Assembly: GCF_030019085.1 (NCBI RefSeq)
Contig: NZ_JASEFJ010000004.1
Location: 52,059-116,058, forward strand
Length of the DNA stretch: 64,000 nucleotides
Direction: 5' to 3'
Source: Methanoculleus sp.
GTDB taxonomy: Archaea; Halobacteriota; Methanomicrobia; Methanomicrobiales; Methanoculleaceae
The translations under genes and the position numbers were made by a program. The first letter of the stretch is position 1. Each line of letters begins with the position of its first letter. Below, one piece after another: positions 43,054 through 51,480 of this stretch. The notes below the pieces were generated by a model. It saw only the letters and a list, made by a program, of their open reading frames with translations. It did no database searches and was not told where the DNA came from.

Positions 43054-44075
43054 TACCGTCCCCAGAACTCAATGCGACGGGGGTCGGGGCGCTCCCCCAC
43101 CGCGACCCCGAGGAGGCCTGCCGGGCGGTGCTTGCTGCGTTTCCCCGCATCCCATACGTGCCCACGCTGCCGAACCGGGGGTTTCTGGAGGGGATAGTCT
43201 TTGCGGACTCCGAGCACCTGCCCGGTGGCGTGATCAGGGACGGCAGACTCGTTGTCGACAGGAGCATCGATCCTTCTGAGGCGATGGAGCGGATCCTGCT
43301 CGACTACCTTGAGGGGAACGTTGAACCCTATGCGGTCGGGAGGGACTACGGTTCCGGGTTTCATGCGATGATGGCCCACGACCTTTCGGGCGCGCTATTG
43401 GTCAAGTGCCAGGTGACCGGCCCGGTCACGTTCGGGATGCAGGTGGTGGATGAGACGCGCCGACCCATCCTCTACGACCCCGAGTACGCCGACCTGCTTG
43501 GAAAACTCCTGGGCCTGCGGGCGCGGTGGTGTGAGGTCGCGATGCGCGAGCGGATGGGGGCCCGGGAGACGCTGGTGGTGCTGAGCGATCCCTATCTCTC
43601 CTCGCTTGGATCATCGGTCGTGCCGGTGGATGCAGGGGTCGCAGAGTCTGCGTTCCAGGATATCGCCGCTCTCCTGGATGGTGGGCTCGGCGTCCACTGC
43701 TGCGCAAACACCGACTGGAGTTTCGTCCTGGGTCTCCGGCCGGCCGTGGTCTCGATCGACGCCTGGACCTACGCACGCGAGTTTCTGCTATACCTCGATG
43801 AGATTGCGGAATACATGGAGGATGGCGGTGTTGTGGCCTGGGGGATCGTCCCGGCTGATTACACCGTCTTTGCCGCGGAGGGTCCAGACTCGTTCTTCTC
43901 CAGGTTTCAGGAGATCCGCGCCCGTGCAACCGGAACCATCGATCCCGGCCTATTTGACCACCAGTCGATGATCACGCCGACCTGCGGGATCAAGACCACG
44001 GGTGTGCGTGAGGCTGTTGCGATCATGGAGGCGACCGCCGCGCTCTCCCGCCGCCTGAGGGGTGAGGAGGTATGA
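43050..44075 (+). CDS. MetE-like core methyltransferase (possible corrinoid-dependent methionine synthase)
   Basis: 341 aa from ATG 43050, an ATGA overlap with acsV. The UROD/MetE barrel is visible from GVGALPHRDPEEACRAVL. Zinc-site residues match MetE: H216-x-C218 (VHCCANTDW), an acidic residue in VVSIDAWTY (Asp where MetE has Glu) and C312 (PTCGIKTTGV). It lacks the N-terminal half of MetE. Small MetE-like enzymes known in some anaerobes take the methyl group from corrinoid proteins to homocysteine; those linked to acsCD genes are termed MesB. That is the favoured reading here. A different methyl acceptor such as another thiol is the alternative. Confidence 0.72.
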   Translation: MIPSPELNATGVGALPHRDPEEACRAVLAAFPRIPYVPTLPNRGFLEGIVFADSEHLPGGVIRDGRLVVDRSIDPSEAMERILLDYLEGNVEPYAVGRDYGSGFHAMMAHDLSGALLVKCQVTGPVTFGMQVVDETRRPILYDPEYADLLGKLLGLRARWCEVAMRERMGARETLVVLSDPYLSSLGSSVVPVDAGVAESAFQDIAALLDGGLGVHCCANTDWSFVLGLRPAVVSIDAWTYAREFLLYLDEIAEYMEDGGVVAWGIVPADYTVFAAEGPDSFFSRFQEIRARATGTIDPGLFDHQSMITPTCGIKTTGVREAVAIMEATAALSRRLRGEEV

Positions 44076-44830
44076 CCCGGCCGTGCACAGTTGTCATATC
44101 CGGGAAAGGCGGGACGGGAAAGACCACGATCTCGGCGCTCCTGATCGACGCAATGGTCAGGGCAGGCGAGCGTCCGATCCTTGCCGTGGATGCCGATCCG
44201 AACGCGAACCTCCACGAGGCTCTCGGGATCACGCTCAACGAGACGCTCGGGAGCATGCGCGAGGAGGCCTTTACCCGCTCCATCCCGCCCGGCATGGACC
44301 GGACAGGCTACATCAGGTACCGGTTTCGCCGGGCGCTTGCGGAGGCGGAGGGCTACGACCTCCTTGCCATGGGACGACCGGAGGGGTCGGGATGCTACTG
44401 TTTCCCAAACGCGCTCCTCACCGAGTGCATCGAGACACTCGAACGCGACTACCGGTATGTCATCGTGGACTCCGAGGCCGGGATGGAACACATAGCCCGT
44501 GGGACGATCAGAAGACCGGATATCCTGCTGATAGCAAGCGATCCTGGTGCCCGGGGGATCCGGACTGCCGACCGCATCCGCGACCTTGCAGAGTCGCTCG
44601 GTCTTGAGCGGGAGAAGGTATTCCTTGTCGTCAACCGTGACCATGGGGACGCTGTTCTCGAGAGCGGTCTCCCGGTTATCGCCAGGATCCCGGAGGACCC
44701 GGCGGTCGATGAGGCAGACCTCGGGGGAACGCCGATCGTCGGTATACCGGAGGAGAGTCCGGCGCGAGCGGCGGTTCGTGACCTCGCCTCCAGGGTGGTC
44801 GAGATCTGTGACCAGAGACGACGGGGATGA
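44072..44830 (+). CDS. CooC/AcsF-type nickel-insertion ATPase
   Basis: 252 aa, 4-bp overlap with the MetE-like gene. P-loop VISGKGGTGKTTISALL with the deviant Walker A lysine, VDADPNANLHEALG, and the metal-binding CYC in GSGCYCFPNALL. CooC ATPases load nickel into CO dehydrogenase and AcsF into acetyl-CoA synthase. With AcsB the only nickel enzyme of the operon seen here, maturation of its A-cluster is the likely job. Confidence 0.9.
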   Translation: MTRPCTVVISGKGGTGKTTISALLIDAMVRAGERPILAVDADPNANLHEALGITLNETLGSMREEAFTRSIPPGMDRTGYIRYRFRRALAEAEGYDLLAMGRPEGSGCYCFPNALLTECIETLERDYRYVIVDSEAGMEHIARGTIRRPDILLIASDPGARGIRTADRIRDLAESLGLEREKVFLVVNRDHGDAVLESGLPVIARIPEDPAVDEADLGGTPIVGIPEESPARAAVRDLASRVVEICDQRRRG

Positions 44831-44873
44831 CCGCGACCCCTTTTTAACGCGACAGGCCAAACAGGTACCAACC

Positions 44874-46214
44874 ATGGCAATTCACCCCATCGATTACCGC
44901 TACGGCACACCGGAGATGCGTGCCGTCTGGAGCGAGGAGAACCGTTTCCGGGCGATCGTCGCGGTCGAGGTGGCTCTGGCCCGTGCGGAGGCTGCGCACG
45001 GGATGATCCCCGCCGAGGATGCTGAGACGATCGCGGTCTGCGCGCCCGGGGCACGGCCGGAGAGGGCAAAGGAGATCGAGGCCGAGATCAACCACGACAT
45101 GATGGCGATCGTCAGGGCGATCGCCGAGGTCTGCGGTGACGCCGGCCGCTGGATCCACTACGGAGCGACCTCAAACGATATCCTGGATACGGCAACCGCG
45201 CTTCAGATCCGTGATAGCCTGGCACTGATCGAGGAGAAACTTAAGCGACTCCTATCAGTCCTCCTTGACCGGAGCGAGGGGACGAAGACCCTTGTCTGTG
45301 CCGGCCGTACCCATGGCCAGATCGGCGTCCCGACAACATACGGTCTCCGATTCGCGATCTGGGCAAGCGAGGTTGCGCGTCATATCGAGCGACTCCGCCA
45401 GATGCGGTCCCGGGTCATCGTTGGTCAACTCACGGGGGCGGTGGGGACGCAGGCGGCGCTCGGTGATGCCGGTATAGATATCCAGGCAACTATGATGGAG
45501 ATCCTGGGGATCGGGTCTGTGGACGTCTCAAACCAGATCATAGCGCGCGACCGCTACGCGGAGTACTTTATGTTCCTTGCAAACGTCGCAACGACGCTTG
45601 ACAAGATCGGGCTTGAGATCCGGCTGATGCAGCGCTCGGAGATCGGTGAACTTGCAGAGCCGTTCGGGAAGAAGCAGGTGGGCTCAAGCACCATGCCGCA
45701 TAAACGAAACCCGATCAGGAGCGAACAGGTCTGTGGGCTTGCCAGGATCGTCCGTTCCGCGGTCGAACCGGCGCTGTTAAACAACGTTCTCTGGGACGAA
45801 CGTGACCTTACAAACTCCGCTCCTGAGCGGGTGATCTTCCCGGAGGCCTCGGTGCTTGCCGACCACATCCTGAAGGTGATGATCGAGGTGCTGGAAGGGC
45901 TCGAGATCAACCATGAGGGGATCAGAAAGAACTTGATGCTGTTGCGCGGCGTGAACCTTGCCGAGTCGGTGATGATCGAACTGACGAAGCGGGGCATGAA
46001 CCGACAGGAGGCGCACGAGGTTATGCGGACGGCGAGCATGCAGGCACTTGCCGGGGACCGCGACCTGGCCCAGGTGCTCGGCGAGCACCCGGAGGTGACG
46101 AAGTTTATCAGCCCCGATGAACTTCACGCTCTTCTTGACCCTGAGGTCTATATCGGGACGGCGGTCAGGCAGGTGGAGAGGGTGATCGAGAAACTCCGGC
46201 CGCTCTGCTCGTGA
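44874..46214 (+). CDS. purB: Adenylosuccinate lyase
   Basis: 446 aa from ATG 44874 (MAIHPIDYRYGTPEMRAVW). Fumarase-superfamily signature GSSTMPHKRNP is present near residue 270. HYGATSNDILDTATAL and GRTHGQIGVPTTYGLRFA supply further catalytic residues. It acts twice in purine synthesis, releasing fumarate from SAICAR and adenylosuccinate. It is 43 bp after the acs operon but probably has its own promoter. Confidence 0.95.
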   Translation: MAIHPIDYRYGTPEMRAVWSEENRFRAIVAVEVALARAEAAHGMIPAEDAETIAVCAPGARPERAKEIEAEINHDMMAIVRAIAEVCGDAGRWIHYGATSNDILDTATALQIRDSLALIEEKLKRLLSVLLDRSEGTKTLVCAGRTHGQIGVPTTYGLRFAIWASEVARHIERLRQMRSRVIVGQLTGAVGTQAALGDAGIDIQATMMEILGIGSVDVSNQIIARDRYAEYFMFLANVATTLDKIGLEIRLMQRSEIGELAEPFGKKQVGSSTMPHKRNPIRSEQVCGLARIVRSAVEPALLNNVLWDERDLTNSAPERVIFPEASVLADHILKVMIEVLEGLEINHEGIRKNLMLLRGVNLAESVMIELTKRGMNRQEAHEVMRTASMQALAGDRDLAQVLGEHPEVTKFISPDELHALLDPEVYIGTAVRQVERVIEKLRPLCS

Positions 46215-46222
46215 GTGGGGAG

Positions 46223-47179
46223 TTACATCACCACCACAACCATCACCAGCAGAAGAGTTGCCACCTTTGCGGCCATGCTTGCCGCGTAGGTGACCAGCGA
46301 AACCCTGACACCAAACCGGCCGAATAGCGAGAGGTAGAGCGGCACCGAGTACTTGATGTAGATCATGGTGATGACCACCATGCTCCCCAGGACAAGCGTG
46401 GCGAGCGCCGTCCCGGTTGTGAGGATGCCGGTCTCGATCAGTGATGCAACGATCGCATAACCGGCAGAGAAATGAACAAACTGGGCCAGGAGCGCCGCGG
46501 CACTCTCGCCCGGGAGCCCGACGATCTGCAGGACAGGGTCAAACGCTGCTCCAACGATCTTCATGACCCCCGTCTCTGAGAGGAGGCCAAAGACTATCAG
46601 CGCGGCCAGGGTGACCGGGACAACGCGCCTGAGTGTCGGGACTGCCTTCCTGCACCCCGATATTACGACCTCGCGGTTGAGTGCGATAGGTGTATCCGGT
46701 GCAGCGGGAGCCGAAACCTGTACCTGTGGACGCCCATGATCTGCAAGGAACCGGCGACTGTAGAGGAGAGCAAAGAATCCCTGGATGCCGCTTGAAAAGA
46801 GGTTCAACCCTGTATAGATCCCACCAACAACCGGGCCAAGGAGAACCAGCGCTGCCGGGAGGTGGACCCGAAAGAGAGACTCGCCAAGGACCACCGGGAA
46901 TGCGCCCATGATGAGGGTCGGGATCACCTCCTGCTCTCTTACCTTCCCTTCATGGTAATAGTTGGCGAGCATCGATTTTCCCGCCGTTGCGTTGACCCCC
47001 ATCGCGATGATCGAGAGGATAGATGCTTCTGGGAGGCCGGAGAGTCTGCAGAACGGGCCTGTTAGCGATGAAAACCGGGAGAAGATCCCGGTCTCGGCGA
47101 GGATGTTTGCTATGACAATCCCGAGGGTCACGAGCAGGACGGCCCTCACCGCGTAGGATAACACCGGCACCACTCCCAC
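46223..47179 (-). CDS. Gate/nucleoside-recognition domain membrane protein
   Basis: 318 aa with two repeated Gate domains. The first has SIIAMGVNATAGKSMLANYY and the second PVTLAALIVFGLLSETGVMKIV, FVHFSAGYAIVASLIETG. About seven to eight transmembrane helices are visible. The family resembles spore-maturation SpmA/B and nucleoside transporter halves; its substrate is unknown. It is convergent with purB. Confidence 0.82.
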   Translation of the reverse strand: MGVVPVLSYAVRAVLLVTLGIVIANILAETGIFSRFSSLTGPFCRLSGLPEASILSIIAMGVNATAGKSMLANYYHEGKVREQEVIPTLIMGAFPVVLGESLFRVHLPAALVLLGPVVGGIYTGLNLFSSGIQGFFALLYSRRFLADHGRPQVQVSAPAAPDTPIALNREVVISGCRKAVPTLRRVVPVTLAALIVFGLLSETGVMKIVGAAFDPVLQIVGLPGESAAALLAQFVHFSAGYAIVASLIETGILTTGTALATLVLGSMVVITMIYIKYSVPLYLSLFGRFGVRVSLVTYAASMAAKVATLLLVMVVVVM

Positions 47180-47307
47180 ATCCCTCTCCAGACGTTATAG
47201 GTCATCAAACGGCCGTAACCATGTCGGTGACAGGAACTGGTGTGAACCATCCCTCTTCGGGGAGGCGCGGGGTAGTTAACGCAAAAATAGGGGGTTTTTG
47301 CCCCGCT

Positions 47308-48105
47308 TTACCTCAGGTTGTACTTATCTATGAGTTCCTCCCAGTAGGGGTCGGCCTGAAGTTCTGCAAGCGCCTGGTTCATGAACTCAAGGAGTGCGGT
47401 ATCCTCCTTCCGGATGGCGACGCCGAACTGCTCCCCCGTCTCGACGGAACCGATGACCTTCACGGGTTTACCCTCGATTATGTCTTTGAGGGAGAGGTCA
47501 TCGTACATAACCGCATCGATCCTCCCTATCTCAAGGTCGTTGACGGCAAGCGGGGTGTTGTCATAGAGTTTCAGGTTCGCGGCCGGCATCTTCCCGGTCT
47601 CGATCAGGTTCTCCTCGATCCAGAGCGCAGCGGTACATCCGCGCTGCGTTCCGAGAACCGCCCTGCCAGCAAGAACGTCCTCGATCGTCACGTTTGAGTC
47701 TTCACGGGCAACAACGTCCTGGTCGACCGTCCAGTAGGGGTTGGTGAAGTTCACCACTGCCTGACGCTCGGGGGTGATGGTCATTCCGGCGTAGACCATG
47801 TCGATCTTTCCAGCCTGGAGCGTGGGGATGATGGCATCCCAGTCTACTGCCATGAACGTAACGTCGATGCCATGCTTCTCGGCGATCCACCTCATGGACT
47901 CGACATCAAATCCCTGGGCCTTGCCGTCCTTGTCGACATAACTGAACGGCGGATACGCCCCGTCGATACCGACGATGTAGGAGTCTTTCAGTCTCGCCTC
48001 TCCGGCGGCACCGTTCTCTTCGGTTGTGCCGGTGCAACCTGCACCTGCAACTGCCAGCACTGCGACAATACAGACAAGCAGCGTGAGAATACCTTGCTTT
48101 CTCAT
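47308..48105 (-). CDS. Solute-binding lipoprotein of polar amino acid ABC type
   Basis: 265 aa. A lipobox signal peptide (LAVAGAGC) is followed by the family-3 binding fold: YIVGIDGAYPPFSYVDKDGKAQGFDVE, DWDAIIPTLQAGKIDMVYAGMTITPER, VNFTNPYW, and GTQRGCTAALWIEENL. It would bind an amino acid outside the cell. No permease or ATPase gene is adjacent, so it must work with components encoded elsewhere. Its upstream gap contains repeat copy 4. Confidence 0.92.
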   Translation of the reverse strand: MRKQGILTLLVCIVAVLAVAGAGCTGTTEENGAAGEARLKDSYIVGIDGAYPPFSYVDKDGKAQGFDVESMRWIAEKHGIDVTFMAVDWDAIIPTLQAGKIDMVYAGMTITPERQAVVNFTNPYWTVDQDVVAREDSNVTIEDVLAGRAVLGTQRGCTAALWIEENLIETGKMPAANLKLYDNTPLAVNDLEIGRIDAVMYDDLSLKDIIEGKPVKVIGSVETGEQFGVAIRKEDTALLEFMNQALAELQADPYWEELIDKYNLR

Positions 48106-48164
48106 GATGGAGGAGTTTGTTGGATGCGTACAATTAACCTTTTGATCTGCCTCTTCCAGGAACT

Positions 48165-48880
48165 TTCTTTAAACCCACTTTGCAAGACCTTACCCTCAAC
48201 CTGCCCGGGCATTTCGACAGATCTTCTGCTCCCGGAGCACCACGGTTCAGTGACTCCACATAAAGCGAAGGATCCCTTTCTAAACCTCGGGGGCGAGGGG
48301 CAGAAACAGGATCTCGGTGATGGAGTTGTGTTGATACCAGTAGAGATACCTGCAGAGCAGTGTGTCGATGTGGAATCGCCCCTGTCTCCTGCATCTCGGG
48401 TCGAACAGCCTTCGCTGCCCGCCCCCCGCCCCCTTAGGGGGGAGGCGGGCAGTCCGTGGCGATAGGCCCGGTTGGCCTTGCACGGGAGCGTGAGTGAGAC
48501 GATCCTGAGAGATACCTTCCCGGACACGGTATCCATGGAGAATCGCCCTCAGGGAGAGGGGCTGACGGGGAGGGGGACGGAACGTTCCCCGCCCCAGTCT
48601 TGACGTGTCACCGGGAACAGTATTCGCGGAACACCACCCCCACCTCCCGGCAAGGCCGTGCATGGGTCTTCTCCAGAGTCTCCCCCGTGTTTCTGGCAAT
48701 TTACATCACCGCCAACAATGCAACTGATAAACATTTTCACGATTTTAAACTACCAGGATCCGATATCAGGCCAAGAGCGAGTGTAGTTTTGCAAGAGGAG
48801 CGATCTTTGAGCCTTGAAGTGCGGATCTAACGGTAAAATAGGGCTGAAGATCCAGGTGTTTCTGGAGGGGGCTACAGTGG
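48165..48880 (-). repeat. Dispersed intergenic repeat, copy 4 (longest)
   Basis: Reverse complement matches 63582-64000 from AGCCCC-CTC onward, through ATTTTACCGTTAGATCCGCA and AATTGCCAGAAACACGGGGG. Beyond the part cut by the window end it continues as in copy 1 to TTGCAAAGT. Stems include the GGAACGTTCC palindrome and CTGCCCGCC...GGCGGGCAG. The conserved reading frames on either strand have no start or family signature. The rest of the 919-bp gap (48881-49024) shows no gene. Confidence 0.85.
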
Positions 48881-49024
48881 TATAACACCGCCATCGTTGA
48901 GCACTTTCGCTTGCCACCCTTCAACCGCCACGGTATTGGTGGCTGTGCGTGATGCCGGTCAAACCAAAAACAGGGGGGGATCTCGTACCCGGGGACTACT
49001 TCACCCGGGTCAAAAGTAAGGTGT

Positions 49025-49675
49025 TCAGACGAACCTGACGCCGACATCCCGCATCCTGTTGAACCGCCCGATATTGAGAAGGAGGGGTGTGACGCTCTCG
49101 ACCATCGATGCGGCCGCAAGCGGCCCCGCATCGTAGGCACGGAGGTGCGAGACGTTGTTGACGATCTCCATCACCGTCTGTTTGGCTGCTGCATCATCGC
49201 AGCAGACGGCGACCGAGTAGTCCAGTTCCTCGTCGATCTTTTTCCACCTGTTCGCGGCGATGTTGTTGAACGCGGCGCATACGGTTGCGGTTTCTGGAAG
49301 CATACTTCTTATCATCATGGCCGCAGAACCCTCTGGTGGTGGGGCATAGTAGAAGTAGGTCTCTCGCTCGATCGGGTTTACAGGGCTGATAACGATCTTA
49401 TCCTCAAAACCTCCCAGCGTTTTCAGCGTTGGTGCCACATGCTTGAATGGTATCGCCAGGACGACGACATCCCCCTCATCAACCGCACGCTGGTTTGAAA
49501 CGCCACTCAGACTGCAGGGGATACCCTGCCCCGCCAATGCCTCCCGGCATGCTTCACAGGTCGTGACAGCTTTTGTCTCCTCCCGCGACCCGACAATCAC
49601 ATCATACTTCGGCGAGAGGCGGAGCGCCATACCCTCCCCGATCTCACCGGTTCCACCTACGATCCCGATCTTCAC
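49025..49675 (-). CDS. fno: F420H2:NADP+ oxidoreductase
   Basis: 216 aa. Starts MKIGIVGGTGEIGEGMALRLS, the NADP Rossmann motif, then YDVIVGSREETKA with the 2'-phosphate-binding SRE. The hydride-transfer pocket is formed by VVLAIPFKHVAPTL and ISPVNPIE. It makes NADPH for biosynthesis from reduced coenzyme F420, a methanogen hallmark. The start overlaps the thioredoxin stop by 4 bp. Confidence 0.93.
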   Translation of the reverse strand: MKIGIVGGTGEIGEGMALRLSPKYDVIVGSREETKAVTTCEACREALAGQGIPCSLSGVSNQRAVDEGDVVVLAIPFKHVAPTLKTLGGFEDKIVISPVNPIERETYFYYAPPPEGSAAMMIRSMLPETATVCAAFNNIAANRWKKIDEELDYSVAVCCDDAAAKQTVMEIVNNVSHLRAYDAGPLAAASMVESVTPLLLNIGRFNRMRDVGVRFV

Positions 49676-49959
49676 TTCTCCACCAGCGGTTTCAAGATGC
49701 TCTCAAGCGTGGCCAGGTCCTGAACGCCCACCAGTTTCCGGACAACTTCTCCGTCCTTCTCGATGACGATCGTGGGTACAAACTGAAGATCGTATTTCAT
49801 AGCATACCTCCGCGTCTCCTCAGAATCGACACCTACATCGATCTTCCTGATCTCAACCCGATCGCCCATTCTCCTCTTGAGTTCATCGATAATTGGCGAC
49901 TGCTGGTGGCACGGACCGCACCACTCGGCGAAAAAATCCATTAAAACCGGTTTTCCCAT
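49672..49959 (-). CDS. trx: Thioredoxin
   Basis: 95 aa with active site AEWCGPCHQQ (WCGPC) and cis-Pro loop FVPTIVI. It lacks a signal peptide and is cytosolic. The gene overlaps fno (ATGA), so the two are co-expressed; NADPH from Fno could feed a thioredoxin reductase encoded elsewhere. The peroxiredoxin at 7 kb is a possible client. Confidence 0.95.
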   Translation of the reverse strand: MGKPVLMDFFAEWCGPCHQQSPIIDELKRRMGDRVEIRKIDVGVDSEETRRYAMKYDLQFVPTIVIEKDGEVVRKLVGVQDLATLESILKPLVEK

Positions 49960-50019
49960 ACAAATATACCCCGTTCAAACACTGTGTAAAAACGGGGCAA
50001 TAAAGGTTGTGTAGGGTTA

Positions 50020-51480
50020 TTATCTCGAGAGGATTGTCATAATTATCTTTCCATAGGCAGGCCTGGTGACCAGGATGCCGACCAGTACACCAAGGATTGT
50101 GATGATGGCAAAACCTCTCAGGGTGGAGAGATCCATCAGCGCCAGCGGCAGCATGGCTATTACGACCGTTGCAGCGGCCAGCGCAATGATCCCGAGCGCC
50201 CGTCCATAACGTTTCATATAAAGGTTCGGCGATGGGACCCGGCCCTCGTGGAGTACCTCGTCCGTGATGATTACGAGCTGATCTATACCGGTACCCATCA
50301 CCGCTATCAACCCGGCAATGGTGGCAAGGTCAAGCTGGATTGCGAACCGTGCGATCCCGAGCAGGATGATGATCTCCGAGAGGTTGATCGCAACCATCGA
50401 TAGCACGATCGCGGGTTCACGGTATCGGTAGTAGACAACAACTCCTACCGTAAGCAGCGCAAGCAACCCGGCAATGGCAACCGTCATCTTGAACTGCTCT
50501 CCAAGCGCTGCAGGCACCGAACCTGAACCTACTATATCCACCTTGACCGGCAGGGCGCCTGCCCGCAGGTGTATCTCAAGCGCCATCGCGGACTCAAGTC
50601 CGGCATCGCCGGTGCCGGTGGTGGCCGAGAGCGACCTGACCGGGGCGGTGCGGAGTTGTGTTGCAAGGTCGCTTGAGAGTGGAGCGCTGTAGACGGTTTT
50701 GTTGTCAAGGAGCATTATGAGATTGTGGGCCGCAGGGTTGTCAACAGCGCCGTATCTGAGGGCGGCCTCCCGGAACGCCTGGGCGCCCGTCTCGGAGAGC
50801 GTGAACCCGACACCCCACTCCTGGGTGTATGGATCCTTCTGCGGCACGCTGACACTTGTTATCTGGTCACCGTAGAGGACGTGCTGTGTCTCGTTGCCCG
50901 CCGTCTGGATCCTGATCTCAAAGACACCCTGCTTACCGACGATCTCCTGGGCAGTCGCCATATCCACGCCGGCAAGTTCTATCCGCACGTACTGGGGGAA
51001 GCCGCTACCCGTCGGGGTGAGCAGGTTGATCCTGGCATCCTGCATCCCGAGAGCGTTCACCTTCTCGTTGAGGATCCGCTTCACCTCGTCTGCGGTGTAG
51101 GCAGATACCCCCTGCTGGTAGGTGACGATCGAAGCGCCTGATTCGGCAAAGATCGGTTCAAGGTCTGCACGCTGGACGTTCTTTCGGATCTCAAGATGAT
51201 TCTCATCTATGGGTATGACCTCGGTATCAAGGGCCGTCCGAAGGTTCGCCACAAGGTCATCAACCGATCCATCGGTTGAGTAGCCCACGACAACCGACTG
51301 GAACTCCAGTTGCAGCCACGAGCCCCCCTCGAGGTCAAGACCGAACTGGAGGTTACCCTCAAGCCCTTTCTCCGGGTTTGGAGGGGCAAGATAGATGCCC
51401 ACAAGTGAACCGATCACGAGCAGGATCAGCAGAGCGACCCTCCAGTCTTTGAGAAGTTTCTTGACGATTTCGGTATTCAT
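50020..51480 (-). CDS. secD: Protein-export membrane protein SecD
   Basis: 486 aa. One N-terminal helix (VALLILLVIGSLVGIYLAPP), the external P1 domain with GLDLEGGSWLQLEF, then five helices with VMGTGIDQLVIITDEVLHEGR and the RND-type terminal segment. With SecF it helps protein export, probably at a late step powered by the ion gradient. It overlaps secF by 4 bp; secF is transcribed first. Confidence 0.95.
   Translation of the reverse strand: MNTEIVKKLLKDWRVALLILLVIGSLVGIYLAPPNPEKGLEGNLQFGLDLEGGSWLQLEFQSVVVGYSTDGSVDDLVANLRTALDTEVIPIDENHLEIRKNVQRADLEPIFAESGASIVTYQQGVSAYTADEVKRILNEKVNALGMQDARINLLTPTGSGFPQYVRIELAGVDMATAQEIVGKQGVFEIRIQTAGNETQHVLYGDQITSVSVPQKDPYTQEWGVGFTLSETGAQAFREAALRYGAVDNPAAHNLIMLLDNKTVYSAPLSSDLATQLRTAPVRSLSATTGTGDAGLESAMALEIHLRAGALPVKVDIVGSGSVPAALGEQFKMTVAIAGLLALLTVGVVVYYRYREPAIVLSMVAINLSEIIILLGIARFAIQLDLATIAGLIAVMGTGIDQLVIITDEVLHEGRVPSPNLYMKRYGRALGIIALAAATVVIAMLPLALMDLSTLRGFAIITILGVLVGILVTRPAYGKIIMTILSR

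Noticed and set aside
47872-48465. ORF through repeat copy 4 whose peptide resembles part of ORF 11444-11998
   Set aside because: The likeness comes from the shared DNA repeat. The frame runs into the binding-protein gene on the opposite strand, has no plausible start within the repeat and shows no domain.
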